From the NCBI GenBank assembly GCA_022606425.2, contig JAHDVF020001552.1:587766-651765 (forward strand): a stretch of DNA of 64,000 nt, read 5' to 3'. The position numbers and the translations under genes were made by a program. The notes beneath the pieces are model-generated. The model was not told the DNA's origin. It searched no databases and saw only the letters and a list, made by a program, of their open reading frames with translations. Below, one piece after another: positions 23,370 through 34,259 of the stretch; position 1 is the stretch's first letter; the number at the start of each line of letters is the position of its first letter. Source of the stretch: Lepidostoma basale (Eukaryota; Arthropoda; Insecta; Trichoptera; Lepidostomatidae).

Positions 23370-23720
23370 GCACCGAATCATCGTCCGACGAGCCTCGAGG
23401 GACCTACTTCTCCGCCAGCCCCATTCCTCGCCTTGGCACAGCGGAGTCATCTCAATTATCCTGCCCCATCACGGCCAAGTGTCCTCCCCACCAGTGGCGG
23501 CCGGTTAACCGGTTAGCCGTTAGCCGGTAGGGGTTATCGCAATCGTTTGGCTTTCGTCCACGGACCGCGCCACCGCCCCGCGCGCCCCTCCCCCGACACA
23601 CATAGCGAGATTTATCTCACCCGAGTTCCGTTCGGTGAAAGTTACACGACACTCGATTCCTTTCAACAAGTTACAAACTCTTTACTAGGCAGGCACAATC
23701 GAACATCCTAACCCGAAACC
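23370..23720. other. GC-rich patch with 12 bp palindrome
   Basis: Includes CCGGTTAACCGG at 23501-23512, followed by TTAGCCGTTAGCCGG, and a CpG-rich stretch (CCGCCCCGCGCGCCCCTCCC). It may be a regulatory patch or the edge of a transposon, since CCAGTGGCGG resembles a transposon terminus. No partner end was found. Confidence 0.3.
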
Positions 23721-23926
23721 GCATCTTTCATAGTTTCAACTTTCAAATTGAAGTTCTTATTAGATAAAAACTTTACGTTTTCTCCATATAAACGGAGATT
23801 TTTCTTATTTTAATCAGAAATACAAACTGAAACATACTGCACATTGCAGTAATGGATTCTCTATTTCAAAACTAAGTAATTCGCAGCGGCGATGTCAACT
23901 ACCAGGCGAAACAAAACATTCTAGAT

Positions 23927-24271
23927 CAGAGGTTCCCAAACTTTTTGTCCCGTAGACCCCTTTTTGCCGATTTTTGTAGACCTTTGTAGATTTTTGTAGA
24001 TCTCGTGTAGACCCCCTGCTTTTCTAGTTGATTTTTCGAATCGATTGCTAAAAAAAAAAAAATTCTGTGCTAAAAAAAGATTGGCAATTATTTCGATTAT
24101 CCAATTTTTCCCAAATGAGCTTTAAAAAAAGACCGCCAACGATTTCGATATTCAGCTTCAATTTAGTTGAACCATCTCGTGGACCCCCATTTTTTTTCGC
24201 AACTGTCGTAGACCCCCTGCAAGTTGTCGTGGACCCCTGGGGGTCTATATAGACCACTTTGGGAATCACTG
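23927..24271. mobile_element. hAT miniature element, 8 bp TSD TTCTAGAT
   Basis: Ends are CAGAGGTTCCCAAAC on the left and GTGGTCTATATAGACCCCC-type sequence leading to TTTGGGAATCACTG on the right. It is flanked by perfect TTCTAGAT copies (23919-23926 and 24272-24279). The interior repeats GTAGACCCC-like words on both arms. There is no transposase. Confidence 0.85.
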
Positions 24272-24279
24272 TTCTAGAT

Positions 24280-25622
24280 GAACGGCATTTGAAGTCTTAG
24301 AATGCAATTTTTATTTGTCTGTTTGTGCTCTTAATTTCATAGATTCGGGGTGTTATATATTTGTATAGATTGAATTAAAGTTAGATACTATTCTAGTGTC
24401 TTCATATTATTTTATTCTAGCGTATGTTATTAACATAATGTTCAATTAGAAAATGTACTTGTTTTAACTGAATTTAATACTGGTTGTTGGATAACCACTG
24501 GGTTGTCGTACAAAGTAGACGTCGAATTACTTTTAAAGATCCACAATGGTGACCTATTTGTGCAACGACAGAATATTGTTTGAAGAGGCTTCGCCCAATG
24601 GCGGGTTGTTATTTATAATGATTGTTTTATTTATCTCAATACCACGTGATGTCATGTCAAATCCTGCAAACTTCCATCAAATGATTCATCCAGCCACATC
24701 TAATCTTAAAGCTTACCGCCGTTCGGAATGAAATGGTTGTGGGGCATCTCGTTTAATCTCCTTTGAAATTAGACATGGCGTTTGTGTATATTTGCAAATC
24801 TGCATACAAAGTGGGATATCAATAGAACAATGTTTATATAAAGATAGCAATAAATTTATTACGATCTGCGCCGGCGTTTGGTTTTGGCTTTTTATCTAAA
24901 AGCAGAGCGCGAGTTTTGAATAAAATAACTATAACAAAAACCGTTCTCCTCCGTGGCTATTCAATTTGAGATCGGAACTTGTAATATAAAGCATTCGGAG
25001 CACACTGAATGTGTCTGTATCAAATCGTGGAGCACGTACGAGCACCGTCGATGCATTTAGACCGCCGCCCACTGACGAGATAGGTGTTGTGTTTCAAATC
25101 TAGAGTTGCTTTAGAAATGTTTAATACTTTGTTCCCTTGGTAAACAAGCTAATATCTTTATTTACTCTTCCCCTGTCGCCGGGTGGAGAAGAACAGGTGG
25201 GCCTTGGAATAGCAACTCTCAATATCCGACTAATGTAATGGCACCAGCCAATTTCTAGGAAATAGTTTTCGTTTTGGAAACATGACATATGACTATTAAT
25301 TCGAAATTCTTCGAGCTGGCGGCAACGGACGGCTGCCCGCGTATCGGACGCTGGGCGCTCTTTCTCTGACCAGTCGGTGATTAAAACGTCATAAATAATT
25401 TAATCGCATACATAACTTCACGATTCTATCGGCGTAGGGACATCTGCGGTTCTCAGAAGGAGGAACGAGATTCCTCACTGATTATACTTATTAAGCAGAA
25501 ACAGTTTCCTTATTTTCATTTTCAGAAATACTCGCGTGTTAAGCTAACGCATGATACAAGCTGGATCGAAGTGATGTTACATATACATTCTTCAGTCAGG
25601 ACATTTCATTTTATTTATTTAT
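24280..25622. other. no gene recognised
   Basis: Intron spacer of mixed composition, GC-richer around 24870-25080 and 25290-25480. No exon or transposon is seen. Confidence 0.45.
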
Positions 25623-25633
25623 ATATATACATA

Positions 25634-26191
25634 TTATGTAGAGATAAAATGCAAAATTGAGGCAGCAAGAGCTACGTTTAATAAAATGAAATCACTCTTC
25701 TGCAATGATAACGTAAACTTGAAACTCCGCCAGAGAATGATCAAATGCTATGTGTAGTCTGTTTTATTGTACGGTTGTGAAACGTGGACCTTCAAAGTTA
25801 ACTCAATGAACAGACTGGAAGCATTTGAAATGTGGCTCCATCGCCGAATGCTCAGAGTTCCCTGGACAGACATGGTTACCAATACCGAAGTCCTGAGGCG
25901 AGCTAGAGTTGACAGGGAACTGTTATCAACTATCAAGGTTCGAAAGATCTCACACCTGGGTCATATACTGCATGGGGAAAAGTACCAACTTCTCCAACTG
26001 ATATTGGAGGGGGAAATTTAGGGACGCCGAGGGCCCGGAAGGAGACAAATGTCCTGGCTGCGAAACGTGAGGGAGTGGACCGGCATCCGAAGTGTGGAGG
26101 AGCTGTTCCGAGCGGCGCAGGACAGGGACAGGTTCGCCGAGGTGATCGCCAACGTTGGGGGGACCCGACAGGGCACTTGAAGAAGAAGAAG
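25634..26191 (+). mobile_element. LINE-B insertion, recent, 11 bp TSD
   Basis: A 558-base 5'-truncated LINE flanked by ATATATACATA (25623-25633 and 26192-26202). The frame reads NDNVNLKLRQRMIKCYV, stop, SVLLYGCETWTFKVNS, EAFEMWLHRRMLRVPWTDM, KISHLGHILHGEKYQLL, stop, GRRGPGRRQMSWLRN and AEVIANVGGTRQGT, then a GAAGAAGAAGAAG tail. Two in-frame stops break it. It is nearly identical to 37992-38379. Confidence 0.9.
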
Positions 26192-26202
26192 ATATATACA
26201 TA

Positions 26203-26544
26203 CATAATATAAATTATTTCTTACATTTCATCCCACACCGAGTACGTAATAAAGGCCAAGACTATAGGCCAGCATATCAGACCTGAAAACACCATCTAGG
26301 TCACTGTATTGTGGAAAGTTCATCAGAATATTGTACCTTCTCAAATCTAGATCGCGCTCACTAAAGTACATTATTACTCGGCGAGAATAGATTATGATAG
26401 TGTATTAATTTGTATGCTACATAAATAACCATCCGTTTCCATTCCATTGTTTCCCCATTTCTCATGCACCTCCAACTTTTGTCAAGAAACTAATTCGTCT
26501 TATTATTTATAATGCACAGCTTTAACGGAGCTCTCCGATATACA
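26203..26544. other. no gene recognised
   Basis: Short AT-rich spacer between LINE fragments. Confidence 0.5.
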
Positions 26545-26820
26545 AGGTGTTTGAAAATAAAATTTATATTTAGTGGATCAATTAAAAAAAATAAAGACAT
26601 AGTGAGATGGAAAAGGCAGAGAAGACGATTCTGGAGGGACCACATCAAGAGAATGGATCCAGCAAGTATTCCTAATATCGTGATGCATGAGACTCCAGAG
26701 GGCCTGTCGACCGCCAAAGAGATGGAGAGAAGGCTGGTCGTCTTCATCACAAGAAAAAAGTTGATATCCTGCATAAACAGATCGCAAAATCTACAATCAG
26801 AAGAAGAAGAAGAATTTAAA
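26545..26820 (+). mobile_element. LINE-D fragment
   Basis: One frame reads KDIVRWKRQRRRFWRDHIKR, MDPASIPNIVMHETPEGLS and then a GAAGAAGAAGAA tail. It is the same family as 4452-4770. It abuts an opposite-strand LINE-A copy. Confidence 0.65.
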
Positions 26821-26837
26821 AAAGTGGCATATGTATT

Positions 26838-27105
26838 TTCCATGTGTCCAAACCATCATAAAGATCCTTTCATTTTGTTCATAACACTTTCATTCGCACC
26901 GCATTCACTTCTTATATTTTCATTCGACACTCATAATACATAGTTTTTCCACATATTCGTCTAAGAGATATCATTTCTACTGCATTTATTCTACTTTCAT
27001 CCTTCTTTTGCCAGTTCCATGCTTCCTTTCCATACATAAGGGTCGGTACAAGAACAGCATTGTGCTTTGCCATTTTAGCTTTTGTTTGCGATGACAACTT
27101 TTAGT
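26838..27105 (-). mobile_element. LINE-A fragment, 5' part of C-terminal domain
   Basis: The minus strand reads KMAKHNAVLVPTLMYGKEAW, NWQKKDESRINAVEMISLRR and ICGKTMYYECRMK, then frameshifts. It stops where the GSLRWFGHM block would begin to decay. Confidence 0.75.
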
Positions 27106-27885
27106 CTACAATTCAAATCATCGATTAACAATTATGGTTAACCCACATTTTCTTAGTCTAGCCAAATCGATTAATAATGGGGGTTATCGCTATATTTCTA
27201 AGACTTTCTAGGATACACGTTGCCACCATCACACCGTCACACCGTCGTCACCGCAACAGCCTGATCAATCAGTTATGCGTAAGGTTATGTTCGACTACCG
27301 CGCATTTCACTGTTCGTTTCTAAATCGACTTTTATTATTCATCTTATGCACTACGATGTCTCCAATTGACTTTCTAAGATGTGAGGACCGGGTGTCATGC
27401 AAACAACCACTTTCCATTTTATTTAATACCATAAACTACACGCCATCTTGCTGCTTTTGACCTCCTAGGAACGCTTTCCACTGCAAATTACATGCTCTCA
27501 TATTTTCAAACATTCCGTATTAAACAATTTTGTTTGTGAATAAACAATGTTTTCAATGTCGCGTATGTATTCCTTTTACTATAAATGTCGGCTTTTTAGA
27601 TCTTAATTGAATAATTTACATATATTAATGTATTTTATCCATAACTCAGATAACACAGATACTACTTATGATACGTTTAATTAATTTGTTTGTTATGCAT
27701 ATGCACATAGGTAAACATTATCTTCGTATGTTTCAGTGATTGAAATTATTATCTGTGCAGTTAATTAAAGATTATACAATATTTACATGTTGATGTTAAT
27801 TTTCATACGTAAACGTCTTAGTTAGCAATTGCGTGACATTTATATATTGACAACCATTTTCATATTTCGTAGATATGCTATACTT
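27106..27885. other. no gene recognised
   Basis: AT-rich spacer, nothing assigned. Confidence 0.5.
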
Positions 27886-28205
27886 TCAAGCAAAGATGGC
27901 AGTATACAATGGAGTTCTAGTGCCAACCCTCATGTATGGAAATGAAGCTTGGAGCTGGCAAAAGAAGGATGAAAGCAGGATAAACGCCGTAGAAATGAGA
28001 TCACTAAGAAGAATGTGCGGGAAAATAGAATACCGAACGATGAAATAAGAGAGAAATGTAAGGCAGATGACTGCATCATGGATAAAATTAAAAAAGGATC
28101 CCTGAGATGGTTTGGACATATGGAACGAATGGATGAGAGAAGAATGGTTAAAAAGTTGTACACAAGCAGCGTGAGTGGAAAAAGAAGAAAAAGAAGGCAG
28201 AGTGA
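27886..28205 (+). mobile_element. LINE-A fragment
   Basis: Reads KMAVYNGVLVPTLMYGNEAW, SWQKKDESRINAVEMRSLRR and then, after a frameshift, IKKGSLRWFGHMERMDERRM. It is joined directly to a different LINE (28206 onward), so either one inserted into the other or they were joined by deletion. Confidence 0.75.
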
Positions 28206-28690
28206 CATATGTTTCGATAGATGTTTTCCGATGAGAGCCCAAGCTGTTAGCGGAAGGCGATATCCGAAGTGGTTCACTCGGGAGATTACTCATATCAGTG
28301 ACATCAAAACAAAGCATCGGTACCATAAAAAATTAAAGTCATCGGGTAGTTCGAATGATTACAATTCTTTTAGTCAATATCGAACTATCGTAAAACGTAA
28401 TGTGCAGTCTGCTTACAAGTCGTATATCACCGAGGTAGAATCAAATATTCTTCATAATCCTGAACACTTTTGGAAATACATAAAGTCTAAACGTCAGGAT
28501 GGTGGAATCATTGATTCTATGACATGGCAAGGACAGACTGCAAAATTCAGAAATTGCGAATGCATTCGCAGACAATTTTCGTTCTGTTTATAATGTTTCC
28601 TCATCGCATAATTTTATTGACAGTAAATGTGATATCTCACACCAAGGAGCCCTGGATATTTCCATTTGTCATATTGATGAAAATGAAAAA
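28206..28690 (+). mobile_element. Jockey-type LINE pol fragment
   Basis: Reads RRYPKWFTREITHISDIKTK, then SFSQYRTIVKRNVQSAYKSY and NILHNPEHFWKYIKSKRQ. After a +1 shift near 28550 it reads ANAFADNFRSVYN. The order matches the linker between endonuclease and reverse transcriptase in Jockey/CR1 pol proteins. It ends at an A-run where a SINE follows. Confidence 0.75.
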
Positions 28691-28699
28691 AAAAATTGA

Positions 28700-28910
28700 A
28701 TAAATCTTTACATCCTTACAGCGCGAGCCAAATCGATGTAGATATAGCTTTTATATTGATTCTCATGACAAGTGATAGGTAGCTAATCTATCGCCATTTA
28801 ATTGTCACGGGAATTCTACACCAGACTAACGACAGTGAAAATCATCACCGGGAATTGATCCCGAAACCTTCAATGTCAGTCATAGCTGTTGCCATTCTGC
28901 CAAGGTTGAC
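28700..28910 (-). repeat. tRNA-derived SINE, copy 1
   Basis: On the minus strand: A-box region GTCAACCTTGGCAGAATGGC, B-box GGGATCAATTCCCGG (one base off GGTTCGATTCC), then the body with GACAATTAAATGGCGATAGA and CACTTGTCATGAGAATCAA. The 3' end is of the type with a TGTAAGGATGTAAAG segment. Confidence 0.7.
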
Positions 28911-29149
28911 GAAATTATTCTCAGTGATCTTATTGATTTCATTTATTCATTACTTTCATCGGCCTTTTGCCAGCTTCAGGCTGAACTTCCATACATGAGG
29001 GTTGGCACTAGACCTCAATTGTTACTTCAGTGGATATGCAATATTTATATTTGCAAAATGATGTAACTGTTCACCCTGGCAGTATTTGTAATTCAAAATT
29101 GGTAATTGCCTTTGTGGTAAACTAATGTTTTGTTTGTTAATGTATATTT
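28911..29149. other. spacer with LINE-A scrap
   Basis: Near 28945-29010 a minus-strand scrap (CCCTCATGTATGGAAGTTCA and AAAAGGCCGATGAAAGTAAT) recalls LINE-A. Otherwise nothing. Confidence 0.4.
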
Positions 29150-29368
29150 ATTATTATTATTATTTTCTTAAATCGCTCTTTACATCATGACAGGATGAGC
29201 CAAATCGATGTAAAGGGTATTATAGCTATCATATTGATTCTCGTGACATGTGATAGGTAGCTAATCTATCGCCATTTTATTGTCACGTGAATTCAACCCG
29301 GACCAATGACCTTCGCGGAACATTCGGGGTGGCAGTCAATGCACTCACCACTCGGCCACGAAGGTCGT
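29150..29368 (-). repeat. tRNA-derived SINE, copy 2, B-box deleted
   Basis: Ends (minus strand) with an ATA/AAT microsatellite tail. The A-box GACCTTCGTGGCCGAGTGGT is intact, but the segment from the B-box to GTGTGATTGTCACACTG is deleted. The body GTGACAATAAAATGGCGATA is present. Confidence 0.8.
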
Positions 29369-29692
29369 CAATCAGGTCATTTATTTGTGAGTGCAGTTCT
29401 TCGACACCGTTGCATGGATTATTTTAGTTATCCATTTTTTCAGTAGCAATCTCATATTTGCATTTTATATTACAGACAAGAACGGAATGCTAATACTTTT
29501 TTTACGATATTGTGACCTTCACGGTCCATCTAAAAACAGTAATAGATTCTTAACTGATTTATATTCTCGACTGGGTGGTAGTATGAGGCCATTCTTTAAT
29601 TTCTTCTTTATCCAAGACAATTTTTGGGCTAAGTGTTTCGATTGTGTACGTGTGAAACAGAGAGTCCGTGTCCACATATCACATTCATTACC
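29369..29692. other. no gene recognised
   Basis: Spacer. An open stretch at 29391-29696 has no family match that I can support. Confidence 0.45.
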
Positions 29693-29731
29693 CTGAAGAT
29701 GGAGACTGTAACGATCTCCGAAACGTCGGTC
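29693..29731 (+). ncRNA. hammerhead-like core, CTGAAGA family (H7)
   Basis: Order of parts: CTGAAGA (29693-29699, a proper CUGANGA), one extra T, stem II GGAGA/TCTCC with a nine-base loop (29701-29719), GAAA (29720-29723), CGTCGG, then T and C (29730-29731). All catalytic-core bases are present. A convincing stem I is not, so activity is uncertain. This sequence type is common in animal Penelope-like elements. Confidence 0.5.
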
Positions 29732-30254
29732 GAGAAGGAGTTATCACACGGTGTTACCCAAAAACACATCAAACATGTCACTGTCATTTTTGGATAGACA
29801 TGAAGCGAGTCGCTAACCGAAACAATTCGGTGTGGCCCTAGCCTTAGACTGCGTTTTGTAAATACCAAGTTGAATTATAAAATTATTAACCTACATTCGA
29901 AATGCCAATTCGGTAAACAAAACCGTTTGTTTCTGGACATTGCGTCTATTATTTATAGATCAATGTCATTTTGTCTTGTACAATACACTTACTTTCAAAA
30001 ACTAATAAACAACTATTACTTTGGTCGGAGACTGTACACTGTCTTATCCCCGTATTACAATACAGAGAAATATCGGAAGTAATAAGTATCACCCGAGGCT
30101 TGGTTACATTTTCTTAAAGTTTTATAAATATACTATATAATATAATAAATACCCCATTTACTCTGTGAATTTAATAGGTCGTTTGTCTAACAAACCGTGT
30201 TAGTAAATCAGTTCATATTTATTGTTTCTTGAACAATGAAATTAAATTATTAAT
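29732..30254. other. no gene recognised
   Basis: AT-rich spacer. Confidence 0.5.
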
Positions 30255-30412
30255 ACCAATGAAAACATCTGTTTTCTAGAAGTTTTTTTTTTAATTTATG
30301 GGAATGACATGTTTCGCCTGTCTACGGCCTTTGATAACGCTTTAAACAGGTGAAACATATCATTTCTATAAACTATTATAAAACTTCTATAAAACAGACG
30401 TTTTCATCTGAA
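30255..30412. repeat. palindromic element, H4 family
   Basis: Arms GAAAACATCTGTTTTCTAG and AAAACAGACGTTTTC, with inner arms GACATGTTTCGCCTGT and ACAGGTGAAACATATC. The GAAACATGTC word is as in 6020-6140. Confidence 0.65.
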
Positions 30413-30419
30413 TTTTTTT

Positions 30420-30628
30420 TTTATAATAGTAAACACGATTGTTTAGTGGTTTTACTTGGATTTAATTTATATAAATTGTGACAAATTTGTTTCGCCTTGC
30501 GAGGGCATTCTCAGTTTGAGAATGCCCTCGCAAGGTGAAACAAATTTGTAACAGTTTATATAATTTACAATATATAAATTAAATCCAAGTAAAACCACCG
30601 AGCAATCGTGTTTACTATTATAAATTAA
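30420..30628. repeat. near-perfect palindrome (H5)
   Basis: About 100-base arms centred near 30520: TAATAGTAAACACGATTG...GCGAGGGCATTCTCAG against GAGAATGCCCTCGCAAGG...AATCGTGTTTACTATTA. The arm core contains GAAA-CAAATTTG-TC, a GAAA-palindrome-TC signature like the other hammerhead-like families, but CUGANGA is replaced by CTGAGAA. It sits eight bases from the H4 element. Confidence 0.75.
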
Positions 30629-30764
30629 TAATGGAGTTTTACAAAACTAACACTCAACCATCACTAAGTTTTAATTTGTATTAATTAAATTAATTCGAAT
30701 GATTGAAACCAATTTAAAGACAAGGAATATTTTGTACATCACATTTTTATACCAATTGTGATCT

Positions 30765-31203
30765 TGCACCGACCTTTATGTGTGGAAGTTAAGCATTTAT
30801 AACCGGTAAAAGAAGGATGAATGTGGAATAAATGCAGTAGATATAGGATTTCTTAAAAATAAGATGTGTTAAATCTGTATATGACAGAGTGTCAAATGCA
30901 AATTTAAGAAATTAATGCAGTGCGAATGTAAGTTTTCTAAACAAAATAATGAAGGGTCATTAGGATGGTTTCGGACGCATGGAAAGAATGAATGATGAAT
31001 AAAGTATATGTTAACGATATAAACGGAACAAGATATGAAGACCGAGGAAAATGTGGCATGATTATACTCGTATTAATCAAATATTAAATGTCGGTCACGT
31101 GAGGAGTCGGAAAAAATCGACGTGTTTGTTTGACACGATACATGAATGAACAGTATGGCCATTCTTTCTGCCTACGGAGACGGCGTGATTGTTAGTTAGT
31201 TAT
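30765..31203 (+). mobile_element. LINE-A copy, heavily decayed
   Basis: Recognisable words include CTTGCACCGACCTTTATGTG, GATGGTTTCGGACGCATGG, GTGGCATGATTATACTCG and the terminal GGAGACGGCGTGATTGTTAG tail. No open frame remains. Confidence 0.65.
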
Positions 31204-31908
31204 ACCCCATATTATTTTGAAACTTTTATATTCTATAAGTAATATTTCCTAGTATGAATGTAATTTTCTATGGTTTTAAAACTCTGGTAAATATAATGTT
31301 CTTCAGTACTCTTTTTGTGCTTCCCATAGATATTTATTAAAAGCGTTGTTGAGGAACGTTAAATATTTCCATTATAATATATTTAGTAAGTTGTTTCTTT
31401 CATTTACCTCCAGAATATGGTGTATTGATAAATATTATAGATCAAACGTGTTTAACCTACACACGTCATCGTCGAGGTGGTTTATTTTTTCGTTTTATTT
31501 CGGGTTATTTCGGTCTTCAGTAAACATTGTGGTAACATGTTTCTATAGAATGTGCGCAAACGTTAATTCTGTCATTCACAGTATTTTTGTGAGGTTATTT
31601 ATGCGAAACAGCACGGCAAATTCATACAATGTATGCGACTTGTCCATGTGGGTGATATGCTTGGTGTTCCGTGTTTATACATAACCTCATTTCGTATCAA
31701 ACAATGAGTAATATGGAGGTATTTCTTTGTTTTAAAATAACGCTGCTTCGTGACAATTGAAAAGGTTTTAAAAACACACACAGTAACATTTCTCTCTGCA
31801 TATTTCATCGACACTATACTAGGAAGACACTAGCCTCGTATACAAACTATAGATTTTTCTTTAAAAACTCGTTCAAAATGCGGAGAAAACTTACGGATTC
31901 GAATTAGT
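31204..31908. other. no gene recognised
   Basis: AT-rich spacer. An open frame at 31346-31684 is rich in F/Y/S and matches nothing known to me. Confidence 0.45.
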
Positions 31909-32105
31909 CAATCTAAGATAATTTAATGATTTTACTAAATCTCATGATGGAAGTTCATTTTAAATAATAATTAAATAAAACGATGTTTTTGAATTACTAT
32001 GTTTTCGCCAGGCTGTCTGGCATCTACATACTGGTCATTCCAGTGTGTAGATGCCACCCATCCTGGTGAAACCGGTCGCTTTCGAAATAAAGACAAAATA
32101 GATTA
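31909..32105. repeat. palindromic element H3 (GAAACCGGTC family), copy 1
   Basis: Left flank TCATGATGGAAGTTCATTTT, then arms TTCGCCAGGCTGTCTGGCAT and TGCCACCCATCCTGGTGAAA, then CCGGTCGCTTTCGAAATAAA. It has the same parts as 35645-35858 but is more diverged. Confidence 0.7.
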
Positions 32106-32109
32106 AATT

Positions 32110-32610
32110 CCGCCGTTCACAATGGAGTTCTGGTCCCAACCCTAATGTATGGAAGCGAAACATGGAACGGAAGAATGAGAGCAGAATAAATGCGGTAGAG
32201 ATGAGGTCCCTAAGAAATATGTGTGGTAGAACGATATACGAAAAAATCTCAAATGCTGATATAAGAAAGGAATGTAGATCGGAAGAAGGTATTATGAACA
32301 AAATTATTAAAGGATCGCTGCGTTGGTTCGGACATATGGAACGCATGGATAAAGAAAGAATGGTTAAGAAAGTATACGTTAATGATGTAAATGGGGTACG
32401 GAGTCGAGGCAGACCGAAGAAAAGATGACATGACCAAATTAATCAAATTTTAAAGGTTGGTCATGTTAGAAGTCAGGGGGATCGACGTGCGTGTATGACT
32501 CGTTGTATGAATGTGGAGGAAGCTAGAGAGATTTGCCAGGATAGAGTAGTGTGGCGGTCCATTCTCTTTGCCTACCCCTGCGGGGAAACGGCGTGATGGT
32601 TTGTTTGTTG
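32110..32610 (+). mobile_element. LINE-A copy, nearly full C-terminal domain
   Basis: Reads VHNGVLVPTLMYGSET, then after a short deletion ESRINAVEMRSLRNMCGRT, KIIKGSLRWFGHMERMDKER, a premature stop in RGRPKKR, then GHVRSQGDRRACMTRCMNVE and WRSILFAYPCGETA. The tail is TGGTTTGTTTGTTG. Confidence 0.85.
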
Positions 32611-33164
32611 TTGTGGATTAAATAAAAACATGTTAAAGTCAACGTAAGCATAAGTCTAAAATAATGCTTATGAAATTATAACAATGATGTTGATATGGTC
32701 AGTAAACAGAAAATGAATGTACACTTTTAGCAATAATTAATGAGTTTTGCGAACTAGCAACACTTGTTTTATGAACAGCCGTTTTCACGGTTTTAGGCAC
32801 ACTTTTAGTAACATATAAATTGTAATTATAGCAACCTGTTAGAGGAATTATCATATTTTAATTAGGACATCCTGTTTTTATATTGTACCCATTCAATAGT
32901 AAATATTTGAATACGGCTTCTTAATTCGGATTAGATCAATTCACACTTTTTTTAATATTTAACCACTGATCACTTTTACTGACGACCAGTTTAGATGCTA
33001 TCTACTTCTTCAATATGCCTATCGGCACAGCAACGGTAACAATATTAAATGACGACAGTTTTATATGAAGCGTAATTAATCAGTGTTCGCCTTCGCTATC
33101 AAAACAAATTATAAAAATATAGTTTTAAAGTCTACCGCGTCTCCCGCGGGGCGAAAAGAGAAGG
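32611..33164. other. no gene recognised
   Basis: AT-rich spacer. Confidence 0.5.
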
Positions 33165-33255
33165 ATGGAGTGCTGCATCGGTTAAAGTGTGACAGTCCAT
33201 TCTTTCTGCCTACCCTCTCGGGGAGACGGCGTGATAGTTAGTTAGTTAGTTATAA
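33165..33255 (+). mobile_element. LINE-A extreme 3' end
   Basis: Only the last part of the family is present: GTCCATTCTTTCTGCCTACC, CTCGGGGAGACGGCGTGATA and a tail of four GTTA units. Confidence 0.7.
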
Positions 33256-33299
33256 AGTGGGAAGTTTGAGTTTCTTGAACAAGTTATAATATAAAGATT

Positions 33300-33430
33300 T
33301 ATTATATTTAATGGATGGACATATTTCGCCTTGCTACTGCAATATCAAATTCGTTTAATAATGTACTAGTAAGGCGATCAAGATAAAACATATCACTCCC
33401 ATAAAATATAACTTTTAGAAAAAAATACAT
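33300..33430. repeat. palindromic element, H4 family, diverged
   Basis: Arms GGACATATTTCGCCTTGCTA and TAGTAAGGCGATCAAGATAA, followed by AACATATCACTCCCATAAAA. The GAAACATGTC word has drifted in both arms. Confidence 0.5.
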
Positions 33431-33519
33431 TTTTGTCAATATTTAATATGCATATTGTCATAGCAAGTACAATACAACAGAAATGCGAAATCAAACAACA
33501 TAATGAAATGGTGAAAAAG

Positions 33520-33890
33520 TGTCTTTCTGTGTCTAGTAGGAGAGGGAGAGGAAGACTTCAAACTACCTAGCTGACGAATGTGCAGAGGGATATGAAGGCC
33601 CTAGGCCTTAAGGAGGAAGCTGCCTACGAAAGAAATACCTGGCGCCAAATGATAAGAAAAGCCGACCCCGAGTAACGGGAAGAGGCGAGGGGAAAGAAGA
33701 AAAAGTATTGTCATAGGAAGTATTCCAGGCAAAATAAGGAGAGGCAGATCTCCTGCGCGATGGGGGGACCTCAACTCTGCGGTGAAAACATAGGATGAAG
33801 GCGTATTATCATAGCCACAATCATTTCTATGAATCATCACCCACATCAATGCGGAAACGAAGGAAGAAGAAGAAAGTGCCCACAAAGCCA
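33520..33890 (+). mobile_element. two adjoining LINE 3' ends
   Basis: The first part (to about 33715) reads NVQRDMKALGLKEEAAYER and TWRQMIRKADPE before a stop and a GAAGAAAAAG tail. The second part reads GSIPGKIRRGRSPARWGDL and HINAET, then a GAAGAAGAAGAAAG tail. Two different LINE 3' ends lie in the same orientation; both are frameshifted remnants. Confidence 0.6.
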
Positions 33891-34259
33891 AACGTTTTTA
33901 ATATATTAAAATATATTTGTTGAATTTTATGAAATACTTCTTCTTCCTTTTCTTTTAATAGATCTAACGATCTGTGACACGGAAGTCATGCCTCCTGGGG
34001 TGATGAGTTCCAAGTATCCCTCCATCTCTGGTAATCTTCCAAGTGGACAGTATCAGGAAGGGATTTCGTAAGCGGTTGTATATGCGAGTATGCCACTATC
34101 TATTCTGGCTACATGGTCCCTCCAGTATCTTTAATTTCTGGATCTACTCCACCGAACGATATCATATACGAGTATTTCGCAGGTTTTTCTTATGGCTGCG
34201 TTACGGAAACGATATTGGAGAGTTTTTCCAGGAATGGATCTAAGGATCTTTATCAGACG
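33891..34259. other. no gene recognised
   Basis: Spacer between LINE ends and a SINE. The open frame at 34043-34243 has no assignable family. Confidence 0.4.

Noticed and set aside
31346..31684. 112-residue open frame rich in F, Y and S
   Set aside because: Hydrophobic, low-information translation typical of T-rich non-coding DNA.
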